Assembly (NCBI GenBank): GCA_021739645.1
Contig: JAIPBL010000069.1
Coordinates: 1-34,797, forward strand
DNA from: Saprospiraceae bacterium
Lineage (GTDB): Bacteria; Bacteroidota; Bacteroidia; Chitinophagales; Saprospiraceae
Length of the DNA stretch: 34,797 nt
Reading direction: 5' to 3'
Below, one piece after another: positions 8,150 to 16,194 of this stretch. The position numbers and the translations under genes are program-made. The notes under the pieces were generated by a model. It did no database searches. It had not been told where the DNA came from and saw only the letters and a program-made list of their open reading frames with translations. The stretch's first letter is position 1; the number at the start of each line of letters is the position of its first letter.

Positions 8150-8315
8150 ATGAATTTAGGATAAAAATTATATTGACCATAAATAATTGGCTATCAGCGT
8201 TTTGTGTTTTTTTTCAAAAATAATTTTTCTTGGGGTACAGCATTTGGCATACAGGGTTTAAGAATCGCAAATGAGCGGTACAACAGCGAAATAGAGAAAA
8301 CTAAATCAATCCAAA

Positions 8316-8402
8316 ATGACAGTTGCTATCTTTTTTTTGACCATGTTTTTGGCTTTTTTGGTACTCATGGCCATCACGACTATCGGCGACCAGAAAGCTT
8401 GA
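8316..8402 (+). CDS. Possible 28-residue membrane microprotein
   Basis: ATG at 8316 opens a 28-codon frame ending at TGA 8400-8402: MTVAIFFLTMFLAFLVLMAI followed by TTIGDQKA. The first 20 residues are almost all hydrophobic, enough for one transmembrane helix, and a short polar tail follows. It sits alone in the 405-bp gap between the ABC terminator and the sigma factor, 61 nt before the sigma ATG and on the same strand. No homology is recognised and the T-rich composition favours hydrophobic codons by chance, so it may be spurious. A role with the sigma factor, such as a membrane signal, would be speculation. Confidence 0.35.
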   Translation: MTVAIFFLTMFLAFLVLMAITTIGDQKA

Positions 8403-8463
8403 ACGCACCACCCCAGACGAAAGGCCATCTCAAAAACAGATTTATAATTCCTAAATTCAGATT

Positions 8464-8988
8464 ATGACAACCATCGAGTTTAATTGCCAATTCAACATCC
8501 TGCAACACAAGCTGTTGCCCTTTGCCTACAGGCTGACCAATAACGTTGAGGACGCAAAGGACCTGATTCAGGAAACCGCCATGCGTGCCTACAACAACAA
8601 AGAAAAGTTCGAATCAGGCACCAACTTTAAGGCGTGGGTCACCACCATCATGCGGAATACTTTTATCAACATTTACCGCAAGAAAAAGAACAGGGCCACC
8701 AGCTCCGAACCTTCGGACAGCTATATTTTCGTCAATGACAAATTCGCTGTGGACAACAATGCCCCCTCCAATATGACCATGGTGGAGCTTGATGGCATCA
8801 TGCACACGCTCGACAATATTTATCGTACGCCATTCCAGCTTTTCTTTGAAGGTTACAAGTACGAAGAAATTGCTGAAAACATGAACCTGCCAATTGGCAC
8901 GGTGAAAAGCCGCATATTCTTCGCCCGGCAAAAATTGAAGGAAACCATCAACTTCAGCTATGCCTACGATACGACCATGTTAAATTAA
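8464..8988 (+). CDS. RNA polymerase ECF-type sigma factor
   Basis: A 174-residue sigma-70 family factor of the extracytoplasmic-function type, which redirects RNA polymerase to a stress or envelope regulon. Region 2 reads LLPFAYRLTNNVEDAKDLIQETAMRAYNN with the core-binding DAxDLxQ motif, then FKAWVTTIMRNTFINIYRKKK for -10 recognition. Region 4 reads YKYEEIAENMNLPIGTVKSRIFFARQKLKE, the helix-turn-helix for -35 recognition. No anti-sigma factor gene follows; a histidine kinase lies downstream. This matches the common Bacteroidota ECF factors that have no adjacent anti-sigma gene. Start at ATG 8464. Confidence 0.95.
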   Translation: MTTIEFNCQFNILQHKLLPFAYRLTNNVEDAKDLIQETAMRAYNNKEKFESGTNFKAWVTTIMRNTFINIYRKKKNRATSSEPSDSYIFVNDKFAVDNNAPSNMTMVELDGIMHTLDNIYRTPFQLFFEGYKYEEIAENMNLPIGTVKSRIFFARQKLKETINFSYAYDTTMLN

Positions 8989-9125
8989 AACCGACTATGC
9001 GGGGGACTATACCAGCTCCAAACCGAGTTTTCCCATAAGCCCCCAAAACCTCATCCTCCCCGCAGCCCCAATTTACCAATTTTCCACCCGGCGATGTGCG
9101 GTGCAACGAATTTGGAATAGATTCA

Positions 9126-9133
9126 TACATTTG
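9126..9133 (+). promoter_or_regulatory. -7 box for the histidine kinase gene
   Basis: TACATTTG matches TAnnTTTG exactly, 40 nt upstream of ATG 9174. No TTG lies at a normal -33 distance. It supports an initiation codon no earlier than about 9140. Confidence 0.4.
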
Positions 9134-9173
9134 AATCTCCAAATCAGCACTTCACATCGCTTTTTTGTTTTTG

Positions 9174-11219
9174 ATGAAACAAATTTTACGACCCAATTTT
9201 TTTAAGAAAAAAAAGCCAAACCCCGCGCCCGGCGAGGGGAAGAGGGGTGATGTTTTGTCCAAAAACGAAGTGTCCGACGAGCAAGGAAATATGGCGGCAT
9301 TGAAGGATAAACTCCCCCAATTTGCAAGGCTGTTTAGGCGAAAAATTGGGCATTCATTCAGGGCACTGAGGAGCATGACCCGAACGGAGGCACGTGAACG
9401 ATTGCGAAGCCTCCGCCTCAAAACAAAGATAATACTGGTGCTCCTCGCCTTGTTTATGGTCGTCACGTTGCTCGGAATGCTCGGCGGCTACTATGTGCAG
9501 CGCACCTCCACCAACTCCCTGCTGATGCTGCAGGAGAACTACCAAGCTATCAAGTACACCCGTGGCATGTCCAAGGCCGTAAACGATATGCTCGTCATAC
9601 TCACCCTTGAAAACACGGCCCCAGCCTACCGCAACCAACAATTTAGGATGGCTTCCGACGATTTTGAGCGCAACTTAAATATGCAGCTCAACAAAATTAC
9701 CGCCAAGGAAGAGCAAGAACTTACAGCGCATTTAAAGCAGGATTTTGAACGGTTTAGGGACACACTCAAACGAGTAGCAGCTACGAAAGAAGTAACCATC
9801 AACATCTTCATGCAGAAAACGTACATTGATGAGATGCTCAAATCTGTACACGATTTGAACGAAAAAATGATACAGCAGCGGACACAGGAAGCCAATAAAA
9901 TTGCAAACCAAGTCACGCTCGGCATGGTCATTTTGGGGGCATTGTTTTTCCTATTTGCCGTCATTGCCATGTTCTATTTTCCAAGCTACTTGGCCGACCC
10001 CATCCAATCCATGACGGAGAGCATCCGGCAAATCGCCCGCAAAAACTATAGCCTGCGCATCCCCATTGAATCCAATGATGAGTTCGGCGAGATGGCCAAG
10101 TCGTTCAACCTCATGGCTGAAAAGTTGGAGGAATATGAAAACATCAACATGTCGCAGGTACTGAGCGAAAAAAAGCGCACGGAAACCATCGTCAGCCGCA
10201 TGAACGAAGCCATCATCGGCCTCGACGACCGCAAGAACATCCTCTTCGCTAACCCCCCTGCACTTGGTCTGATTGGTTTACTCTCCGAAAACCTAATCGG
10301 TCAGAATGCCCGCCAACTTGCTCGCCAGCACCCGCTCCTCCAAGGCTTGCTAAAAGAAGTGCTGAACAACGAAGTGAAAGCCAGCCGAACCTTTCCCGCT
10401 ATCAGCGTTGACAAGAACGGGAAGCGGCATTATTATGACAAAGATGTGCTGCGGATTGAAAGCCATAGCGACGACCCAGACACCCCGACCAGCGTGGGCT
10501 ACGTGATTATCCTCAAAAATGTGACAGAGTTGAAGGAGCAAGATTTGGCCAAAACCAATTTCATGGCCACGCTTTCCCATGAGTTGAAAACACCCATCGC
10601 CGCTATTGACATGAGCGTGAACCTGCTCGAAGACGAGCGAATCGGCTCAATGAACCCAGAGCAGTGGGACCTCACGGGCACCATCCGCCTCAACACCTCC
10701 CGCATCCTGAAAATGGTGAACGAGATACTCGACATCAGCCGCATCGAAACGGGGCAGCTTCATTTGGAGTTGGAGACGGTCACCCCGGATACCATCGTGA
10801 TGCGCTCGTTGGACAATGTGAAGACTTTTATCGCTGAGAAAAACGTCGGCGTTATTCAGCAAATAGCCCCAGATTTGCCAGCCCTGAACGTTGACCTACA
10901 CAAGACCACCGCCGTGTTGGTCAACCTGTTGACCAACGCCGTCCGATACTCGCCAGAAAACGAAGCCATCGTCATCAAAGTGGAACGGCTGAACGATTTG
11001 GTGCAGTTCTCCATAAAGGACAAAGGCCCCGGCATCACCGAGGAGGAGCAGCGCAAACTATTTCAGCCGTACCGCCGGGCTGCGGGCGACAAGACCAAGG
11101 GCACGGGCCTCGGCCTCGCCATTTCCAAAGAGTTCGTGGAAGCTCAGGGCGGGCATATTTGGGTAAAAAGCAAAGTGGGGAAGGGTAGCACGTTCGGCTT
11201 TACACTGCCCGTTGCGTAG
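9174..11219 (+). CDS. Membrane-bound sensor histidine kinase (HAMP-PAS-HisKA-HATPase)
   Basis: A KinB-like two-component sensor of about 681 residues. Domain order: a basic cytoplasmic N-terminus of about 80 residues, transmembrane helix 1 (KIILVLLALFMVVTLLGML), a periplasmic four-helix-type sensor, transmembrane helix 2 (MVILGALFFLFAVIAMFYF), HAMP (PIQSMTESIRQIARKNYSLRI), a short coiled coil, PAS (ETIVSRMNEAIIGLDDRKNI), HisKA with phospho-acceptor His469 in SHELKTP, and HATPase_c with the N box (NLLTNAVRYSPE), G1 (DKGPGI) and G2 (GTGLGLAI). ATG 9174 is used; ATG 9375 (MTRTEARERL) would give the more usual short N-terminus. No response regulator is adjacent. The stop is 18 nt from the convergent ApbE gene, with a small TTTTCC-TTC-GGAAAA stem (11223-11237) between them. 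Confidence 0.95.
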   Translation: MKQILRPNFFKKKKPNPAPGEGKRGDVLSKNEVSDEQGNMAALKDKLPQFARLFRRKIGHSFRALRSMTRTEARERLRSLRLKTKIILVLLALFMVVTLLGMLGGYYVQRTSTNSLLMLQENYQAIKYTRGMSKAVNDMLVILTLENTAPAYRNQQFRMASDDFERNLNMQLNKITAKEEQELTAHLKQDFERFRDTLKRVAATKEVTINIFMQKTYIDEMLKSVHDLNEKMIQQRTQEANKIANQVTLGMVILGALFFLFAVIAMFYFPSYLADPIQSMTESIRQIARKNYSLRIPIESNDEFGEMAKSFNLMAEKLEEYENINMSQVLSEKKRTETIVSRMNEAIIGLDDRKNILFANPPALGLIGLLSENLIGQNARQLARQHPLLQGLLKEVLNNEVKASRTFPAISVDKNGKRHYYDKDVLRIESHSDDPDTPTSVGYVIILKNVTELKEQDLAKTNFMATLSHELKTPIAAIDMSVNLLEDERIGSMNPEQWDLTGTIRLNTSRILKMVNEILDISRIETGQLHLELETVTPDTIVMRSLDNVKTFIAEKNVGVIQQIAPDLPALNVDLHKTTAVLVNLLTNAVRYSPENEAIVIKVERLNDLVQFSIKDKGPGITEEEQRKLFQPYRRAAGDKTKGTGLGLAISKEFVEAQGGHIWVKSKVGKGSTFGFTLPVA

Positions 11220-11237
11220 TTGTTTTCCTTCGGAAAA

Positions 11238-12770
11238 TCATTCTTCCAAAACGCTGATTTGGATGCCATCCAACTTCAAATCCACCGTCAAAAGTTTGCT
11301 GATGCCCACGCTGGCGGCAGTTGCCCAAGCATCGGCAGCCATGCAGGTGGCGGCTGTGACGGTCACAACCCGCCTGTCCGTCAGCCCATAGCCCGTTCGT
11401 GAGTCAATAATATGGGAGAAACGCTTGCCCTCGTGTTCGAGGTAGCGGTAGGTGTCGCCGGAGGTGGCGATGGCGGTGTTGGTGAGGAAAGTTTTTTGGC
11501 AGGTCAACTCGCCGTTCGATAGCTGGTCTGGCACCTCGATTTCCCAGCCTTCTTTTCCGGGCGGGGCAAAGCCCAAGGCCAAATCTCCCCCGCCGTCCAC
11601 AAGGGCAACGTAGATGCCATACGATTTTAGCCAAGCCATCGCCTCGTCCACGGCGTACCCTTTGGCGATGCCCCCAAAATCGAGGCGCATTCCCTTCTTT
11701 TTCAACCTGACTTGGTTAGCGCGCTGGTTGGTTCTGATGGCTTCGTAGCCAACGGTTTTTTTTGCTGCCGCAATGTCGTTTTCCGAAGGAAACTCCTTTT
11801 GCCGGAATGCTTTTCGCCAAAGCTTGGTCAATGCCCCCACACTCACATCGAAAGCCCCTTCCGACCGCCTGGAAACTTCCAGCGAGTAGTCCAGCACCTC
11901 CCAGAGTTCGTTGCTTACTTCCCCTTTTCTCTCATCCGACAGCCAGCTGACCTCGCTGTTTTCATCGTAGTCGCTAAAAACTTTTTCGAGCACTGCTACC
12001 CGTGAAAAGGCTTTTTCCACTGCCTCAAACAACTTGAAGCTGTCAGGGTAATAAGCCACGATGCGGAAATCCGTGCCCATGAGCGGTTGGGTGAATTCGT
12101 GGCGGTCGTTTTCGGTGAGGACGTAGGCCGGTTTTACGACCTTAATCGCACTTGCTTTGTCCAATAGCAAATGTCCATTGTAAACTGACTTTGCCTGCGC
12201 ATCATAAAATGCCTCCAAAATGAGGTGGGTGTAATTTTGCGAAGGCGATAGTGTGAATTTGAACTCCTCCCAGTCCGAGTTTTTGACCACTTCGCTGGTG
12301 GCCAAAAGTTCCTGCCGGTTGCAGGCTTCCTTGCCGCCCCAAATGCGGAGGGTAGTAGGTGTCGAATAATTGACCATTTGCATTGATGGCCAGCGAAGAT
12401 TGGAGTAAGCTTTTGAACGGCACATAAAAACACTGAAACTGTAAACACCGCCAGCCTCCAAGGGCCTTGAAAGTTGCTGTCCTATCATTTGCCATGAACC
12501 GTCTTCACGAACCACCATACCTAGGTAGGTCAGCCCGTCCAAAGGTGTTTGCGTCACTTGAGATGAGCCACCGCCCGGAATGGGAAGCAAATCAACTGCT
12601 GGCTCGTCCTGAAAACCGCAGTCATACCAGCCATCCGGCAAATTGCCGTACACCAACCCTTTTTCAGGTACGCCGTCAAACGAGGGGTTTTCGAGTAGGA
12701 TATCACTGCTTTGCGCCAGCAAAAACTGGGAAAGAAAAAAGAAAATGGGCAGTGAAAACAGGGTTCGCAT
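11238..12770 (-). CDS. ApbE-like FAD:protein FMN transferase with N-terminal carbohydrate-binding-like domain
   Basis: The C-terminal half (about residues 225-510) is an ApbE flavinyltransferase, which attaches FMN covalently to a Thr or Ser of redox proteins in the periplasm. Motifs: MRLDFGGIAKGYAVD (substrate and FAD loop), VDGGGDLAL, ATSGDTYRYLEHEGKRFSHI followed by DSRTGYGL, and AADAWATAASV with the Mg-binding Asp. The first 20 residues form a signal peptide ending at about LLAQSS. Residues about 25-215 form an extra domain beginning LLENPSFDG, with the pattern of galactose-binding-like or CBM4/9 jelly-roll modules (NPSFxG...GWYDCG, later a TFxLSPSQNYTHLILEAF strand). This fusion is unusual, since ApbE proteins are normally about 330 residues. 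The gene is followed upstream by the oxidoreductase terminator. The flavinylated target is not in the window. Confidence 0.9.
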   Translation of the reverse strand: MRTLFSLPIFFFLSQFLLAQSSDILLENPSFDGVPEKGLVYGNLPDGWYDCGFQDEPAVDLLPIPGGGSSQVTQTPLDGLTYLGMVVREDGSWQMIGQQLSRPLEAGGVYSFSVFMCRSKAYSNLRWPSMQMVNYSTPTTLRIWGGKEACNRQELLATSEVVKNSDWEEFKFTLSPSQNYTHLILEAFYDAQAKSVYNGHLLLDKASAIKVVKPAYVLTENDRHEFTQPLMGTDFRIVAYYPDSFKLFEAVEKAFSRVAVLEKVFSDYDENSEVSWLSDERKGEVSNELWEVLDYSLEVSRRSEGAFDVSVGALTKLWRKAFRQKEFPSENDIAAAKKTVGYEAIRTNQRANQVRLKKKGMRLDFGGIAKGYAVDEAMAWLKSYGIYVALVDGGGDLALGFAPPGKEGWEIEVPDQLSNGELTCQKTFLTNTAIATSGDTYRYLEHEGKRFSHIIDSRTGYGLTDRRVVTVTAATCMAADAWATAASVGISKLLTVDLKLDGIQISVLEE

Positions 12771-12793
12771 GTTGTTGATTTCTTGAATGAAAA

Positions 12794-12826
12794 TGCCCAG
12801 TTAACGTTGTAGTCGCTAACTGGGCA
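12794..12826 (-). terminator. Terminator of the Gfo/Idh/MocA gene
   Basis: TGCCCAGTTA (12794-12803) pairs with TAACTGGGCA (12817-12826), loop 13 nt. On the minus strand the stem is followed by TTTTC. It lies 16 nt after the stop at 12843 and separates that gene from the ApbE gene. Confidence 0.8.
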
Positions 12827-12842
12827 AAAGTCGATTTTTTTA

Positions 12843-14219
12843 TCACAAAACCTTCGTCACACCTGGAATGGCACAAGCGTACATGCCATCAGCGCCGGGC
12901 AGTACTTGCGGCAGTGCGTTCCAATCGTATTTTGATGGCGCAAGGCTGAGGTTGCTGGCCATGGCGTCTTTCCACTCAATTACCTGACCGGAGTAGGTGG
13001 CCATGCGGCCAAGGATGGAGGTCATGGTGGCCTTCGCCCCGTTCTCGGCATCGGCGTAGCGGTACTCGCCTTTTGCAATGGCCTCGAACAGCTCGTCGTG
13101 CTCTACCTGATATGGGTTCGGGTCGTTGCGGCCGTCATGCTTGAACAGTTCGTGTCCGCTGCGGGTAAGCAGTACACCGGGCTGCGGCGCCGAGCCGTTC
13201 GTGCCCTGAAACACCTCCGTCACCCGGCTCATCGTGCCCGGCTGGTGGCGGCACTGGCTGAACATCCGGCTACCGTCCTCGTACTCGTATTCCACGAAGT
13301 GGTGGTCAAAAATTTCCCCAAAATCCTTGCCGACCCGCACTTGGCGGCCACCCATGCCCTGCGCCCGCACGGGATAGGCGTTTTTCACCCAGTTGCTCAC
13401 GTCGAGGTTGTGGATGTGCTGCTCCGTGATGTGGTCGCCACAAAGCCAGTTGAAATAGTACCAATTGCGCATCTGGTACTCCATTTCGGTGAGCGGTCGC
13501 CCTGCTTTTTTTGAAAACTCCTCCCTGCCACGTACCCACACACCATCGTTGTTCCAGTAAACGTGCGAGGTGACAATCTCGCCGATGGCACCAGCCTGCA
13601 TCATCTCCACCCAACCCCGGTACACAGTCTGGTAATGGCGTTGCAAGCCCACCACCACGTTCAATTTTTTCTGCTTCGCAATTTCAGCGGCCTCCAGCAC
13701 CCGGCGAATTCCCGGTGCATCAACGGCCATGGGCTTTTCTGTAAAAATATGCTTGCCCTGCCGTACTGCCTCTTCGAAGTGGATGGGCCGGAAGCCAGGG
13801 GGTGTCGTCAAAATGACCACATCGGCCAGTGCGATGGCCTTTTTGTAGCCATCGAAGCCTACGAATTTGTGTTCCTCGGGCACTTGTATCCGGCCCTTCA
13901 CGCTGCCTTCTGACCCTGACCAATCGGAGATGTCGTCGGCAGTGAGCACGTTGTAAGACTCATCGAGCCGGTCCCGGAAAGCGTCGGCCATGGCCACGAG
14001 CTTTACGTTTTGTTTGGTAGAAAGTGCCTGCACGGCAGCACCGGTGCCACGTCCGCCACAGCCGACGAGCGCTACTTTGATGCCGTCGTCACCGTCAATA
14101 TGTGCTTTGGCAGCCAGCAAGGAGGGTACCAAGAGAACGCCCCCGGCAGCCATGGTAGATGTTTTGACAAATTGGCGGCGACCCAAGTTTGATAAGTTGA
14201 AATGCTTAGATTTTGACAT
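12843..14219 (-). CDS. Gfo/Idh/MocA family oxidoreductase with Tat signal
   Basis: NAD(P)-dependent sugar or inositol dehydrogenase family protein of 458 residues. The N-terminus carries a twin-arginine export signal (LGRRQFVKTS, then the hydrophobic AAGGVLLVPSLLAAKAH), so the folded protein with its cofactor should be exported. The Rossmann dinucleotide motif is KVALVGCGGRGTGAA. The family EKP motif is HIFTEKPMAVD, with the catalytic-type Lys. The C-terminal domain includes WNNDGVWVRGREEF and an ITEQHIHNLDVSNW block that is common in Bacteroidota secreted members, some of which belong to glycosidase family GH109-like groups. The substrate is not known. It stands alone between two terminators. 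Confidence 0.93.
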   Translation of the reverse strand: MSKSKHFNLSNLGRRQFVKTSTMAAGGVLLVPSLLAAKAHIDGDDGIKVALVGCGGRGTGAAVQALSTKQNVKLVAMADAFRDRLDESYNVLTADDISDWSGSEGSVKGRIQVPEEHKFVGFDGYKKAIALADVVILTTPPGFRPIHFEEAVRQGKHIFTEKPMAVDAPGIRRVLEAAEIAKQKKLNVVVGLQRHYQTVYRGWVEMMQAGAIGEIVTSHVYWNNDGVWVRGREEFSKKAGRPLTEMEYQMRNWYYFNWLCGDHITEQHIHNLDVSNWVKNAYPVRAQGMGGRQVRVGKDFGEIFDHHFVEYEYEDGSRMFSQCRHQPGTMSRVTEVFQGTNGSAPQPGVLLTRSGHELFKHDGRNDPNPYQVEHDELFEAIAKGEYRYADAENGAKATMTSILGRMATYSGQVIEWKDAMASNLSLAPSKYDWNALPQVLPGADGMYACAIPGVTKVL

Positions 14220-14305
14220 GGTGGGTATTTAGTTTTGAGTGAATCTACTTTTAGAAAACCAATGTTCGGGAATCCTTTTTTCAAAACCAAACCAAAGTTG
14301 CATTA

Positions 14306-14349
14306 AAGACAAACGGGCAGCTTTTTGTGAAAAGCTGCCCGTTTGTCTT
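14306..14349 (-). terminator. Terminator with 20-bp perfect stem
   Basis: Arms 14306-14325 and 14330-14349 are perfect reverse complements with a TGTG loop; the GC-rich core is CGGGCAGC/GCTGCCCG and the arms end in AAAA/TTTT. It lies 16 nt after the lytic transglycosylase stop and is followed on the minus strand by TTTAATG. Confidence 0.9.
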
Positions 14350-14365
14350 ATAGGTTCAGTGTGCA

Positions 14366-15877
14366 TCAAATGATGCCATGCCCGTTTAATTCGGTTGCCC
14401 GCTTTGGTGCAATGGGTGCTTTTTTTGGAGCGGGAGTGGCAGCAGGTTTAAGTTTTGGCAACTTAATTTTGAAGTTCCTCAACGGCGCCACCATTCTAGA
14501 AACCTTGTCCCCAAAAGTTGCCTTGGGTGCTTGAGCAGTAACAGGAGATACCGTCAGCATCTTCATGTTTTGTGTTGACACCGACTTAAGCTTTAGGTGT
14601 GGCGTTGTAAAAGGCATCCCATCCGGCACTGGTCGGTCGTCGCGCAGTATTACTTCCTCTGGAGCAGCTTCAATCATCATGTCGTTCACCATCTCTATCA
14701 CAGGCTGAACATCGATTCTTTCTTCCTTCGGTAAAAAATGGTGGAACTCGTTCGGGAACCAAATAATCAATTCCTGCCCCTTCTTAAGTTGGTAGGTGGT
14801 CAGCTTATTCCAAACTTTCAAGTTGTAAGGTGCTACGTTGAAAATATCGGCCAGTTCACCGATTTTATCGCCTTCGGCAACCACGTAGGTGGAATAGAAG
14901 TACAGCTCATCTGGGTTGTAGGTGGCCATGTCCACTAAATCGGGTATCGGCGGAATCTCGGTATTTCGAGCGTTATCAGGGCGCCGAGCTTCGAGGTATT
15001 CCACTATGGCCGATGATACCCGGCTGGGCAGGATGAGGTCGTAACCCTCCTTTTTTTCAGGAATGAAATCCTTTTTGTAGGCCGGATTCATCTCCTCGAC
15101 AATATCTATTGGCAGGCCCGTAATGGCAGCAATGGTTGAGAAATCAAGTTTTTCATACACTTTCAGTGCCTCTGTTACTTGCAAGTCGAGGCTAGGGTAC
15201 TCTGGTTCAATATCGTGCAGGTGGTAGAAATTGGCGATGTAGGCAGCGCCCAAAAACGCAGGTACAAAGTTCCTCGTTTCCCTTGGGAGGTATTTTGAAA
15301 TCTTCCAGTAGTTGTCGCTTCTGCCCCTTTTCATGGCTTTCATGATGGTGCCAGCGCCGCAGTTGTAGGAGGCAATTGCAAGCTCCCAATTACCAAAGCG
15401 GTCGAATTGCTTGGCAAGGTACTGCATGGCCGCCTCGGTGGAGTTGTAGGGACAGGAGCGTTCGTCCACGTTCTTGTCAATGGTGAGGTCGTAGTTCCGG
15501 CCTGTTTGCGACATAAACTGCCAAAGGCCCTTGGCGCCAACAGGCGACACAGCATTTGGGTTTAGCGCAGATTCCACGATGGACAAGTACTTCAAGTCTT
15601 GCGGAAGATCGTGCTCCTTGAGGTATCTTTCATAGATAGGGAAGTAAACCGCCGCCCTCGCCATGACCCTGCTGGCTTGGGAGCCGTTGTAGGCGAGGTA
15701 TCTTTTGATGTAACTCTCCACCTCGGAGGTATAGCGGGGAGCTATCATGCAGTCCATCGCTTCGAAGCGAGGCCTGATTTCATCGGAATTGAAGGTGGTA
15801 TTTGCTTTTGTAAGAGGAGAGAACAATAAAAGTAAAAACAGCGATGCCAACAATTGGCGTAAACAGGAAGATTCCAT
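14366..15877 (-). CDS. Membrane-bound lytic murein transglycosylase, MltD-like
   Basis: Cleaves peptidoglycan glycan strands in the periplasm, giving 1,6-anhydromuropeptides. Signal peptide: LRQLLASLFLLLLFSPLTKA. The SLT (family 1) domain is at about residues 90-215: SIVESALNPNAVSPVGAKGLWQF, with catalytic Glu in the VESALNP segment, then GxLWQFMSQTGR and IASYNCGAG, and the NYWKI-LPRET block. A LysM-type module is visible at about residues 325-375 (YVVAEGDKIGELADIFNVAP), which anchors to peptidoglycan. The C-terminal 110 residues are Pro/Ala/Lys-rich and look disordered. Monocistronic, with its own promoter candidate and strong terminator. There is no lipobox, unlike E. coli MltD. Confidence 0.93.
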   Translation of the reverse strand: MESSCLRQLLASLFLLLLFSPLTKANTTFNSDEIRPRFEAMDCMIAPRYTSEVESYIKRYLAYNGSQASRVMARAAVYFPIYERYLKEHDLPQDLKYLSIVESALNPNAVSPVGAKGLWQFMSQTGRNYDLTIDKNVDERSCPYNSTEAAMQYLAKQFDRFGNWELAIASYNCGAGTIMKAMKRGRSDNYWKISKYLPRETRNFVPAFLGAAYIANFYHLHDIEPEYPSLDLQVTEALKVYEKLDFSTIAAITGLPIDIVEEMNPAYKKDFIPEKKEGYDLILPSRVSSAIVEYLEARRPDNARNTEIPPIPDLVDMATYNPDELYFYSTYVVAEGDKIGELADIFNVAPYNLKVWNKLTTYQLKKGQELIIWFPNEFHHFLPKEERIDVQPVIEMVNDMMIEAAPEEVILRDDRPVPDGMPFTTPHLKLKSVSTQNMKMLTVSPVTAQAPKATFGDKVSRMVAPLRNFKIKLPKLKPAATPAPKKAPIAPKRATELNGHGII

Positions 15878-16053
15878 ATAATAGTCTGATTAATTAACAA
15901 ATCCCGGTGGCACATCAATTTGAATAGGTGTTTATTCCAAGTCAGACTTGTGCATGTCCGGTTCCTCTGTAGCTTTCATTTAGATGTTCAGCGAGGATAT
16001 TTTGTTGAAGCTGGTAAGCCTTATTTTCAATACTCATAGACCGAGCGAAGCCG

Positions 16054-16083
16054 CAAAAATAGCCAAAGGTTTCGTTCCAACAA
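16054..16083 (-). promoter_or_regulatory. Candidate promoter of the lytic transglycosylase gene
   Basis: The minus strand reads TTG (16081-16083), a 19-nt spacer, then TATTTTTG (16054-16061), an exact match to TTG-N19-TAnnTTTG. The implied leader is about 170 nt. Confidence 0.45.
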
Positions 16084-16166
16084 GCACTGCCCATTATAAG
16101 TTTTCCACACCCGTTTTGAACAAGCCTATTGCGGTGCAAAAAAAATAGTTGGTTTGCATTAAAAGT

Positions 16167-16183
16167 CAGCATAAAAAATGCTG
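16167..16183 (-). terminator. Weak hairpin after gatA
   Basis: CAGCAT-AAAAA-ATGCTG, 12 nt beyond the gatA stop. On the minus strand it is followed by ACTTTTAATG, so it is only a modest terminator candidate. Confidence 0.35.
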
Positions 16184-16194
16184 TTTTGGCTATT

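Larger units (their letters stand above)
15878..16194. other. Intergenic region, 317 bp
   Basis: Between the transglycosylase start and the gatA stop. It holds the promoter candidate at 16054-16083 and a weak hairpin at 16167-16183. The open frame across the minus strand (up to 76 codons) has no recognisable features and is not called. Confidence 0.5.

Noticed and set aside
8204-8467. 87-codon plus-strand frame upstream of the sigma factor
   Set aside because: It runs into the sigma start codon and reads as non-coding Phe/Arg-rich sequence; the out-of-frame 28-codon membrane ORF is a better candidate.
15942-16172. 76-codon minus-strand frame between gatA and the transglycosylase gene
   Set aside because: No recognisable domain, signal or coding pattern; it overlaps the candidate promoter at 16054-16083.
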